A DNA stretch of 13,580 nt, taken from assembly GCA_031119155.1 (NCBI GenBank), contig JAVHYH010000024.1, forward strand, positions 6,523-20,102, written 5' to 3'. The notes below the pieces were generated by a model. It was not told the DNA's origin, searched no databases, and worked only from the letters and a program-made list of their open reading frames with translations. The stretch is from Brevundimonas sp. Lineage in GTDB: Bacteria; Pseudomonadota; Alphaproteobacteria; Caulobacterales; Caulobacteraceae. The stretch's first letter is position 1, and each line of letters begins with the position of its first letter. Both the position numbers and the translations under genes were made by a program. Shown piece by piece: positions 5,823-12,856 of the stretch.

Positions 5823-5855
5823 TCCCACTCTCCGAAAGCGAGACCGTAACGCACC

Positions 5856-6848
5856 ATGGAGACCGGCGTTCATCATAAAGCGCAAGATCGATCTTTGCCG
5901 CGCGCCCTCATTTTCCGCGCACTCGACTGGCTGAGCCTGCCGGTCTTCGCCGGGATCATCATTCTGTCCGCCCTGCTGCGCAGCGAGATCGGCCATCGCT
6001 GGATCGACATCTTCGCCCAGTTCACCGCGCCCCTGTTCATCGCGACGATCGCCGCGATGATCATCGCGGCGCTTCTGCGCCTGAAGAGGGCCGTCTGGGC
6101 CGGCTTCCTGGCCAGTATTTCGGTGTTCGTCTGTGCGGCGCCCCAATGGTTCATCGAAGGCAAGGCGCCTGCTGACGGAGCCCCGGTGGTCCGGCTCTAC
6201 TCAGCCAACGTCTACTATCTGAACGAGGACGTCGCAGCGATGCGGCGCTCGATCGAGGCGGCGGACGCGGACATTCTGATCCTGATCGAACTGGGGCAGG
6301 CGCCGCTCGGACAACTGGACACCCTGCTGGAGGGCTATCCCCATCGAGCGGATTCCATGCGGACGGACGTGACCCGCGGACCGTCGCGTTCAATCATCGC
6401 CTCCCGCTGGCCGCTGCGACAGCTGGCCAGCCGGCCCAACGGCCTTCATTCGGTGGCGGCGGTGGCCGAGACGCCGCTGGGCGACCTGAACGTCGTCGGC
6501 GTTCACCTGACCCGTCCCTGGCCCTTCCAGTACCAGTGGGGCCAGATCAGCCAGACCATGGCGCTGGGTGACATCCGCCGGACCCTGGAGGGGCCGGTCA
6601 TCATCGCCGGGGACTTCAACAGCGTTTCCAATGGTCGCATCGGTCGCCAGATGAAGCAGGACCTAGACATGACCCCGGCTGGCGGCTTCCCGGGCACATG
6701 GCCCACGAATCTGCCGGCGCCGTTGGGCATCACCATCGATCAGGTCTGGCGCTCGTATGAGCTTACCTTCACCAGCCGCAAGCTGGGCCGCAGGAACGGG
6801 TCAGACCACTATCCGGTCGTCACCGAATTCACCCTCGCGGCGGAATGA
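5856..6848 (+). CDS. Membrane-anchored endonuclease/exonuclease/phosphatase-fold protein
   Basis: This 330-aa protein has three predicted N-terminal membrane segments (about residues 27-42, 54-75 and 80-96), then an EEP (DNase I-like) domain on the far side of the membrane. The catalytic set is recognisable: N118 (SANVYY), E145 (ILIELG), H217 (GVHLTR), D253/N255 (AGDFNS), D295 (TIDQVW) and D317-H318 (GSDHYP). The fold hydrolyses phosphodiesters or phosphomonoesters; in membrane-anchored family members the substrate is mostly unknown, so nuclease activity should not be assumed. The start at 5856 has only a poor ribosome site, so it is uncertain by a few codons. The 3' end overlaps the convergent CCA transferase gene by 20 bases. 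Confidence 0.9.
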   Translation: METGVHHKAQDRSLPRALIFRALDWLSLPVFAGIIILSALLRSEIGHRWIDIFAQFTAPLFIATIAAMIIAALLRLKRAVWAGFLASISVFVCAAPQWFIEGKAPADGAPVVRLYSANVYYLNEDVAAMRRSIEAADADILILIELGQAPLGQLDTLLEGYPHRADSMRTDVTRGPSRSIIASRWPLRQLASRPNGLHSVAAVAETPLGDLNVVGVHLTRPWPFQYQWGQISQTMALGDIRRTLEGPVIIAGDFNSVSNGRIGRQMKQDLDMTPAGGFPGTWPTNLPAPLGITIDQVWRSYELTFTSRKLGRRNGSDHYPVVTEFTLAAE

Positions 6849-8040
6849 CCAGCGCCGACAGGCGTTCGGCATGGCCGTCTGTCGGGAAGTCGTCGGCGAT
6901 CCAGCCGTCTTCGAAGGCCTTCAGCAGCCGCCCCGTCTCCGGGCCCGGCGCGACGCCCAGCCGGGCGACATCCTTGCCGCCGACCGGCAGACGCGGCGGC
7001 GTCCAGTCCCGGGCGATGGCCAGCAGGGCCGACACGTCCCGATCCGGCGCGGCGGCCCACAGCCGGAGCAGCGCATCCTCGACCGCCCGGCCCCGATGGC
7101 GATAGACCGCCGCCCGCCCCTGCGCCGGCGTCATCTCCAGCGACACATCGGGCGCGGCCAGGGCTGAGGCGACCAGTCTGTCCCGCGCAGCATTGGGGAA
7201 TCGCAACCGCTCCGCCGCGCCGCGCATGGCGTCGGCATCGACCGGAAACAGGGTCATCAGCCGCACGACCGGATCATCGCTCAGCCCCACGACCGCATCG
7301 AACAACTCGAGCCCCCCGGCTTCCGGCAGCACCTGCGCCAGCACACCCGTATCGGCCATCGCCGCCATCGCCGGACGCGGGTCCTCGGCGGCCAGCAGCT
7401 TCATCAGCTCCTTCGACACCCGCTCGGCGGAAAGCCGCGTTATGCCGGACGCCAGCTCACGGCAGGCCTCGAGCCCCGCCGCATCGGACTCGCCCCGCCC
7501 ATACCAGGCGAAGAAGCGGAAGAAGCGCAGGATGCGCAGATAGTCCTCGCGAATGCGGGTGTGCGGATCGCCGACAAAGATGATCCGGCCCGCTTCGGCA
7601 TCAGCCACACCCTCGCCGGTCGGATCAAAGACCCGCCCCTCGCCGTCGGCGTAGAGGGCGTTCAGACGGAAGTCGCGGCGCGCGGCATCCTCGGCCCAGT
7701 CGTCGGTGAAGGCGACCGTGGCGTTGCGCCCGTCTGTGGTCACATCACGGCGCAGGGTGGTGATCTCGAACGGCCGGCGCTCCGCCACCGCCGTCACCGT
7801 GCCGTGGGCGATCCCGGTCGGCACGGCCTTCAGCCCCGCTGCACGGACGGCCTTCTCCGTCTCCTCGGGCTTCAGGGTGGTGGCGATGTCGATATCGTCG
7901 ATGGGGCGTCCCATCAGGGCGTTGCGCACGCAGCCGCCGACGAAGCGCGCGCAGCCGGGGCCGCCCGCCGCCTCCAGCGCCGCGATCACCGACCGGGTCG
8001 CCGAAGCCGTCAGCCAGTCCTGTCCAGTCAGCACGGTCAC
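6829..8040 (-). CDS. cca: CCA tRNA nucleotidyltransferase (class II)
   Basis: The product (403 aa) adds or repairs the 3' CCA end of tRNAs in the cytoplasm, using CTP and ATP. The N-terminal catalytic core shows the class II signature: GGCVRNALMG (35-44) with metal-binding D49 and D51 in DDIDIAT, the flexible-loop motif ARRDFRLNALY (120-130), and RIREDYLRILRFFRF (162-176). The helical RNA-binding body follows. Poly(A) polymerase shares this core and cannot be excluded by sequence alone. The GTG at 8040 is chosen because it overlaps the Nudix stop codon (GTGA) and has GGAGG seven bases upstream; an earlier in-frame ATG at 8100 lies inside the Nudix gene. It ends the minus-strand operon and overlaps the neighbouring plus-strand gene tail to tail. 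Confidence 0.93.
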   Translation of the reverse strand: MTVLTGQDWLTASATRSVIAALEAAGGPGCARFVGGCVRNALMGRPIDDIDIATTLKPEETEKAVRAAGLKAVPTGIAHGTVTAVAERRPFEITTLRRDVTTDGRNATVAFTDDWAEDAARRDFRLNALYADGEGRVFDPTGEGVADAEAGRIIFVGDPHTRIREDYLRILRFFRFFAWYGRGESDAAGLEACRELASGITRLSAERVSKELMKLLAAEDPRPAMAAMADTGVLAQVLPEAGGLELFDAVVGLSDDPVVRLMTLFPVDADAMRGAAERLRFPNAARDRLVASALAAPDVSLEMTPAQGRAAVYRHRGRAVEDALLRLWAAAPDRDVSALLAIARDWTPPRLPVGGKDVARLGVAPGPETGRLLKAFEDGWIADDFPTDGHAERLSALVIPPRG

Positions 8041-8699
8041 GCCGCGTCCTCCCCGGCCGCCGCGGTCCTGTCGGCCTCGTCGCCATACAGTCGGGCGCAC
8101 AGGTTCCGCAGGATCCCCGCCGTCGCCCCCCAGATGTAGCGCTGTCCGTAGGGCATGGCCCAGAACCAGCGCTCCGACTGGCCCTCCAGCTGGTAGGAGT
8201 CCCGGCGATGGTTCACCGGATCCATCACAAAGTCCCAGGGCACCTCGAACACCTCGGCCACCTCGGCGGGCGACGGGGTAGTGGACGGGGTCTCGCGCAG
8301 CCAGCCGACCACCGGCGTCACCAGAAAGCCGGTCCCGGTCTCATACGGCTCGCAGACCCCCAGCACCTCGACCACCGCCGGATCCAGCGCGACCTCCTCG
8401 AAGGCCTCGCGCAGCGCGGCGTCCACCGCCGTCTCGCCCGGATCGAGCCGTCCGCCAGGAAAGGCGATCTGGCCGGTGTGACTGGCCAGACTGTCGGAGC
8501 GACGGGTCATCAGCACCGTCGCGCCTTCGGGATTGGCGATGATCGGGATGAGCACCGCCGCCGGACGCAACGTCTTGCCCGAGGGCCGGGCGTCCGGGTT
8601 CAGGTCGAAGTCCGAGCGTCCGGGACCGGTCTCCGCCGACCATTCGGACGGCGGGGTCAGCTTCGTCAGGAGGCGTTCGCGCAGGCTGGACAGGCTCAT
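8037..8699 (-). CDS. Nudix hydrolase, CoA pyrophosphatase type
   Basis: This 220-aa enzyme probably splits coenzyme A or acyl-CoA into phosphopantetheine and 3',5'-ADP. The CoA-specific motif LMTRRSDSLASHTGQIAFPGG runs at 63-83 and leads into the Nudix box G83-x5-E89-x7-R97-E98-x2-E101-E102. The box glycine after EE is Ala104 (EEVAL), a mild departure. The metal-binding glutamates are kept. The ATG at 8699 overlaps the stop of the DUF1285 gene (ATGA), and the stop overlaps the CCA gene start, so it sits in the middle of a coupled three-gene unit. E. coli NudL is the nearest named relative I can give. Confidence 0.92.
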   Translation of the reverse strand: MSLSSLRERLLTKLTPPSEWSAETGPGRSDFDLNPDARPSGKTLRPAAVLIPIIANPEGATVLMTRRSDSLASHTGQIAFPGGRLDPGETAVDAALREAFEEVALDPAVVEVLGVCEPYETGTGFLVTPVVGWLRETPSTTPSPAEVAEVFEVPWDFVMDPVNHRRDSYQLEGQSERWFWAMPYGQRYIWGATAGILRNLCARLYGDEADRTAAAGEDAA

Positions 8700-9250
8700 G
8701 CGGCGACCGCCCCAAGGCTGAACGCCACGCCGTTCGAGCGGACAATCAGTTGTTCGCCGTCCTGATCGGCCATCTCGACCAGTTCATAGAAGACCGGGCG
8801 AGCGATGCGCGCCCACAGGTCGGCCCGCACCCGCACGCGCGGCGCCGGTTCGCCGGTTTCCGGATCGGTCTCCACCACGAGGGGGAACTCCGTCCCGGCC
8901 GTCGCCTCGTCGCCCACGTCCGTGGTGAAGACCAGCGCGTCGCCGCGGCGTTCGACCGCGACGGCCCGGAACGGCAGATCCTCGACGGTGATCGACAGCT
9001 TCTCGCCGGGCGTCACCAGCACATAGCCGTCGGCATCCTTGCGCAGGATGGTAGAGAACAGCCGTACCAACTCCGGACGACCGATCGGCGAGCCCTCATG
9101 CATCCAGACGCCGTCACGGCGGATGACGATGTCGATGTCGCCGCAATGCGCCGGATGCCACAAATGCACGGGCGGCAGGCCGCGCCCCGGGGCCTGCTTC
9201 GCGGCCTCGGCCATGGCGGCCAGTCCTGTTGTCTTGTCGGCGTTCGCCAT
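8696..9250 (-). CDS. DUF1285 family protein
   Basis: This 184-aa protein matches the DUF1285 family: LPPVHLWHPAHCGDIDIVIR (25-44), then DGVWMHEGSPIGRPELVRLF (46-65), STILRKDADGYVLVTPGEK and ITVEDLPFRAVAV. The family is widespread in Proteobacteria and its function is unknown; it has no signal peptide or membrane segment here. The ATG at 9250 is taken as start although no clear ribosome site precedes it; CCTAAG nine bases upstream could instead be a -10 element of a leaderless message. A start at M13 is possible. The frame is open upstream to 9565, but that part is only the GNAT gene read in another frame. Its stop codon overlaps the Nudix start. Confidence 0.85.
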   Translation of the reverse strand: MANADKTTGLAAMAEAAKQAPGRGLPPVHLWHPAHCGDIDIVIRRDGVWMHEGSPIGRPELVRLFSTILRKDADGYVLVTPGEKLSITVEDLPFRAVAVERRGDALVFTTDVGDEATAGTEFPLVVETDPETGEPAPRVRVRADLWARIARPVFYELVEMADQDGEQLIVRSNGVAFSLGAVAA

Positions 9251-9291
9251 GGCGTCAGACTTAGGGTGTTCGCCCCGGCCTGCAAACCCGC

Positions 9292-9765
9292 TCAGGCGGG
9301 ACGGACGATCCCGGCGGGCTCGCCCTCGCCCAGCCACAGCACCCGGCGCTGATCCACCGGCCCCAGCAACCGGGCCTCGGGCGCGGGACGGAAGCCGAAG
9401 CGGCTGAAATAGGGCGCGTCGCCGACCAGCAGGATGCCGGTCTTCCCTGCGTGGTCGATACAGGCCTGCACCAGATCCGCGCCCAGCCCGCCCTTGCGGC
9501 TGTCCGCCGAGACGGTGATAGGCCCAAGGAACAGCGCGGGCTGCTCGCCCACGGTGATCGACCACAGGCGCACGGCGCCGATCACCCGGCCGTCTTCACG
9601 CGCGACGAAGCCTGCGGCGACGCTCGCCTGCTCCCGGATGCGTTCGGCCGTCTTGGCGTAGCGGCCCGGCCCGAAGGCGGCCATGACCAGCGCCTCCACC
9701 GACGCGGCGTCGGCGGGCGTTTCGGCGTCGATGCGCACGGAGGTCTGGAAGGCGGCTTCGGTCAT
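9292..9765 (-). CDS. GNAT N-acetyltransferase (YhbS-like)
   Basis: The 157-aa product has the GNAT fold order: an N-terminal helix pair (PADAASVEALVMAAFGPGRY), strands with GRVIGAVRLWSITV, then FLGPITVSADSRKGGLGADL, holding the acetyl-CoA pyrophosphate-binding R/Q-x-x-G-x-G/A loop as RKGGLG. GDAPYFSRFGFRPAPEARLL is the usual C-terminal YFxRFGF motif of the YhbS-like group. The acceptor substrate is unknown. The start is taken as ATG 9765 (MTEAAFQTSVRI); an in-frame GTG at 9777 would add four residues. Neither has a strong ribosome site, and a TTAG sequence lies just upstream. It follows the enoyl-CoA hydratase by about 34 bases and precedes the DUF1285 gene by 41. Confidence 0.88.
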   Translation of the reverse strand: MTEAAFQTSVRIDAETPADAASVEALVMAAFGPGRYAKTAERIREQASVAAGFVAREDGRVIGAVRLWSITVGEQPALFLGPITVSADSRKGGLGADLVQACIDHAGKTGILLVGDAPYFSRFGFRPAPEARLLGPVDQRRVLWLGEGEPAGIVRPA

Positions 9766-9799
9766 GAGCGCGCGCACCTAAGGCCCGCGCCGCCGGGAA

Positions 9800-10573
9800 T
9801 CAACCGACTTTCGAGAAATCCGGCGCGCGCTTCTGGGTGAAGGCCATGAAGGCCTCCATCGCCTCGGGGCTCTTCATCTGGCTGCCGAAGGCCTCGCCCT
9901 CGCGCTGCATCAGTTCCCAGATGCGCTCCGCGTCGCGCATCAGACGCTTGGTCTTGCGGATGGAGTTGGGCGCACGGGCAGCCAGTTTGCCCGCCAGTTC
10001 GGTGGCCACGGCCTCGACCTGATCGGCCGGAACCGCACGGTTGGCCAGACCCCAGGCCAGGGCCATTTTGCCGTCGATCGGCTCACCCAGAGCGAAGATC
10101 TCGAAGGCCCGCTGATGGCCCAGCACCTGCGGCAGCAGCAGGGAGGATGCGGCCTCAGGCGCCAGCGCCAGATTGATAAAGGGCGCCGACAGCAGGGCGT
10201 CCTCGGCCACCACCACCATGTCGCAGTGAAGCAGCAGGGTCAGGCCGATGCCCACGGCCCGACCGCGCACCGCCGCCACCGCCGGCTTGTCCAGATCCGC
10301 CAGCGCCTTCAGGAACCGGAACACCGCCATGTCCGACGGGCTCCCCGCCTGAGAGCCGATGGCGATGAAGTCGCCGATGTCATTGCCGGCTGAGAAGCTG
10401 TCGCCCTCGCCCTTGAAGACCAGAACGCGCACGGCGTCGTCGGTCCGCGCCCGCTGGGTCGCTTCGGCCAGAGCCGCGTACATGGCCTGGGTGATGGCGT
10501 TCTTCTTGTCCGCCCGCGCCAGGGTCACGGTCAGGACGCCGCCGGCCAGTTCAGTCTTGATGTGGTCGGTCAT
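9800..10573 (-). CDS. Enoyl-CoA hydratase/isomerase family protein
   Basis: This 257-aa crotonase-fold enzyme acts on acyl-CoA in fatty acid or related degradation. The oxyanion-hole elements are present: FSAGNDIGDF (60-69) and AVGIGLTLLLHCD (106-118). Of the two glutamates used by true hydratases, the second is kept (E140 in LALAPEAASS), while the first is replaced by T112. That pattern occurs in delta3,delta2-enoyl-CoA isomerase and PaaG-type members, so isomerase activity is at least as likely as hydratase. The ATG at 10573 has GGGGAGG four bases upstream and overlaps the stop of the metallo-beta-lactamase gene (ATGA). The two are probably co-translated, perhaps in one acyl-CoA route. Confidence 0.92.
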   Translation of the reverse strand: MTDHIKTELAGGVLTVTLARADKKNAITQAMYAALAEATQRARTDDAVRVLVFKGEGDSFSAGNDIGDFIAIGSQAGSPSDMAVFRFLKALADLDKPAVAAVRGRAVGIGLTLLLHCDMVVVAEDALLSAPFINLALAPEAASSLLLPQVLGHQRAFEIFALGEPIDGKMALAWGLANRAVPADQVEAVATELAGKLAARAPNSIRKTKRLMRDAERIWELMQREGEAFGSQMKSPEAMEAFMAFTQKRAPDFSKVG

Positions 10574-11760
10574 GCCGCCGCCTCCCCGTTTGTTGTTGAG
10601 CGCCACCAGTCGACGCCGTCCGCATCCCGTTCGCGAACGACCTTGCCGTGGCGAAGCATGTAATTCAGATGGGCGATGGCCTCGCCCGTGGCCATGCCGC
10701 GCACGCCGTCTCCGACGGGGCGGGCGAACAGGGCCGGGAACACATCCACAGCCCGCTTCGGCTCGCGCAGGCTGCGCTCCAGCCGCTTCAGCGCCACCTG
10801 ATGCCCGCGGATCAGCGCCTCGAGCCTTGGCTGCACGCCCCGGAACACCTCGCCATGCGCCGGCAGGATCAGCACGTCGTCCGGGAAGACCGTCTTCATC
10901 CGCTCCAGCGAGGCCAGCCAGTCGCCCAGCGGATCGGCGTCCGCCTCCGTCGGCCAGACCGAGACGTTGGATGAGATGCGCGGCAGGATCTGGTCGCCCC
11001 CCAGCACCACGCCGTCCTCTTCGCGCCACAGACAGGCGTGCTCAGGGCTGTGCCCCTCCCCCACGACCACGCGCCATTCGCGGCCGCCGATGGTCAGGCG
11101 ATCGCCCTCGCGGATTCGTTGATAGGCGGCAGGCATCGGCGACACGGCCAGGCCGAACCGGCCGAACTCCTTGCGGTAGCGTGCGATCTGCGCCTCGTCC
11201 CAGCCCGCCGCGCGATAGAAGGCCGCCCCACTCTCGGGCGCTTCCTTGCCGGTGTCGGCCAGCAGCATCCGGGCCATGACATATTCCAGCCGGGTCATCA
11301 GCAGCGGCGCCTCGAAGCGTTCGCACAGCCAGCCCGCCAGCCCGATGTGGTCCGGATGCATGTGGGTGCAGATCACCTGTGTGACCGGCAAACCCTGCAT
11401 CGGCCCGGCCAGCAGCAACGCCCACTCGTCCTTGGTGGCGGGAATGGCCAGACCGCAATCGATCACCGCCCAGCCGTCACCGTCCCGCACCGCATAGACG
11501 TTTATGTGATCCAGTTGCATCGGCATGGCGACGCGCATCCACAGGATATCGGGCGTCACCGCGACCGCTTCGCCGGACGCCGGCGGCCCCGCGAACGGAT
11601 AGGTCAGGCCACGCGCGGCGGGCCTCGCCTCCGTTTCCGCCGGGATCACGCCGTCCGCCAAGTCCGTCTCCAATCGCAACGGAGGAGTGATACGCCGGAC
11701 ATCCCCGCCGCGTCCAGCCTGACTGTTATGCGCCTTGACCCCGTTCGACGGGGTGGTCAT
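10570..11760 (-). CDS. Metallo-beta-lactamase fold hydrolase
   Basis: This 396-aa protein is numbered from the ATG at 11760. It has the full metal site: HMHPDH (H133, H135, D137, H138), H237 in GHSPEH, D256 in GGDQILP and H302 in PAHGE. LDHINVYAVRDGDGWAVIDC (83-102) is the usual entry strand. A helical C-terminal domain (about 306-390) ending near HLNYMLRHGKV is common in the glyoxalase II-like/LACTB2-like group. The substrate is unknown; a thioester or ester is plausible given the enoyl-CoA gene beside it. The start is uncertain. ATG 11760 leaves 37 bases to the divergent gene and lacks a good ribosome site; GTG 11649 would give 359 aa and a roomier promoter. Upstream extension to 12051 is only antisense to the secreted-protein gene. 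Confidence 0.9.
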   Translation of the reverse strand: MTTPSNGVKAHNSQAGRGGDVRRITPPLRLETDLADGVIPAETEARPAARGLTYPFAGPPASGEAVAVTPDILWMRVAMPMQLDHINVYAVRDGDGWAVIDCGLAIPATKDEWALLLAGPMQGLPVTQVICTHMHPDHIGLAGWLCERFEAPLLMTRLEYVMARMLLADTGKEAPESGAAFYRAAGWDEAQIARYRKEFGRFGLAVSPMPAAYQRIREGDRLTIGGREWRVVVGEGHSPEHACLWREEDGVVLGGDQILPRISSNVSVWPTEADADPLGDWLASLERMKTVFPDDVLILPAHGEVFRGVQPRLEALIRGHQVALKRLERSLREPKRAVDVFPALFARPVGDGVRGMATGEAIAHLNYMLRHGKVVRERDADGVDWWRSTTNGEAAA

Positions 11761-11797
11761 GGGTTGCGTGACGCTTTTTCCCTGACGGAGTTTTCTT

Positions 11798-12754
11798 GTG
11801 ACGAAACGCAAGACTTTCGGCCTTCTGGCCACGGCGCTGATGGGGCTCGCCCTTGTGGCCGAGCCTGCAGCGGCCGCGCCGGCGACCGCAACCGCCCCTG
11901 CCGCGCCCCAGTCGCAGGGCCTCCACGGCAACAACCCGCCGCAAACGGAAGGCCGCTCGGCGCGCAGCCGTCGCGGCGGCCGTCCGGCCCAGCAAAGCCC
12001 GGAAGCGATCAAGGCCGCTGCCGAAGGCATCCTCAGCACCGCCGGGATCACGTCCTGTCAGGTCACTGAAGCCGTCAGCCCCGGCATGGTCCCGACCGGC
12101 ACCGTGTTCGAAGTCGCCTGCGCCACCGGCCCGGGCTACATCCTGATCGGCGCGACCCCGCCCACCGCGATCGATTGCCTCGAACTGGCCGGCACCGCCG
12201 CCATCGCCCGTGAGCGCGATCCGGCCGCCGACACCGGCCTGCAATGCACCCTGCCGGCCAACAACAACGGCCTAGCCGTGATCGGCGGCTGGGCCCGTGA
12301 AGCGGGCGTGACCTGCACGATCGACCAGGCCGTCGCCAGCGGCAAGAACGGCGCCAACATGGTCTATGAAGTCGGCTGCGACGGCGCGGACGGCTACTGG
12401 GTCGAGCGCGGCGAGAATGGCTGGACCGCCCGTGACTGCTTCGAGGTCCTGTCGGCTCGCGGCGTCTGCCGCTTCACCACGCCCGCCGAGCAGAACGCCA
12501 CCATCCAGGCCAAGCTGGCCGGCACCGACGCCGCCGGTTGCACTGTCACCCAGTCCAAGCTGATGGGCCACAACGCCAACGGTCGCTTCTACGAAGTGAA
12601 ATGCGCCACCGACGGCGAAGGCTATATCGCCCGCGTCAGCACCGAGGGCGTGACCCAGCAGATCTATCCCTGCGCCACGGCCCAGCCGATCGGCGGCGGC
12701 TGCACCCTTACCCCGGCTCCCGCCGCGGCTCCGGCTGCCGGCGGCCGCGCCTGA
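11798..12754 (+). CDS. Secreted protein with three four-cysteine repeats
   Basis: This 318-aa protein has a clear signal peptide (KRK, hydrophobic 7-21, cleavage after about AAAA27), then a low-complexity Ala/Pro/Gln and Arg-rich linker to about residue 68. Three tandem repeats follow with cysteines at 87/108/127/150, 173/194/214/224 and 248/269/292/302. The first two cysteines of each repeat are exactly 21 apart, with F/YEV before the second and a GY after it. Twelve cysteines outside the signal suggest six disulfides and a periplasmic or exported place. The C-terminus is again Ala/Pro-rich. I know no characterised family. The start is GTG 11798, with GGAG eight bases upstream. It is a single-gene unit closed by a strong terminator. 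Confidence 0.88.
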   Translation: MTKRKTFGLLATALMGLALVAEPAAAAPATATAPAAPQSQGLHGNNPPQTEGRSARSRRGGRPAQQSPEAIKAAAEGILSTAGITSCQVTEAVSPGMVPTGTVFEVACATGPGYILIGATPPTAIDCLELAGTAAIARERDPAADTGLQCTLPANNNGLAVIGGWAREAGVTCTIDQAVASGKNGANMVYEVGCDGADGYWVERGENGWTARDCFEVLSARGVCRFTTPAEQNATIQAKLAGTDAAGCTVTQSKLMGHNANGRFYEVKCATDGEGYIARVSTEGVTQQIYPCATAQPIGGGCTLTPAPAAAPAAGGRA

Positions 12755-12780
12755 CCTTCGTCAGACGCTGATCCAGACAG

Positions 12781-12810
12781 ACGCCCCGGAGGAGACTCCG
12801 GGGCGTTTTT
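12781..12810 (+). terminator. Intrinsic terminator
   Basis: ACGCCCCGGAG (12781-12791) and CTCCGGGGCGT (12796-12806) form a perfect 11-base-pair stem with a GAGA tetraloop, followed by a run of five T starting with the last stem base. It lies 26 bases past the stop of the secreted cysteine-repeat protein and separates it from the exonuclease gene. Confidence 0.93.
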
Positions 12811-12856
12811 CGTTGGCGCTTCCCTCGCCCCGCGACACGCCTTAGCTTCCCGCCCC

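Noticed and set aside
5190..5849. 219-aa plus-strand ORF covering the DUF4112 gene
   Set aside because: No domain is recognisable and it starts on the edge of the fibre gene; the minus frame shows DUF4112 motifs and a ribosome site.
11739..11753. CCCCGT-TCG-ACGGGG hairpin as a terminator
   Set aside because: The stem has only six pairs and no T-run on either strand, and it falls in the divergent start region where a terminator makes little sense.
11038..12069. 343-aa plus-strand ORF opposite the metallo-hydrolase, running into the secreted-protein gene
   Set aside because: It is antisense to the HMHPDH-containing frame and overlaps the signal-peptide gene in another frame.
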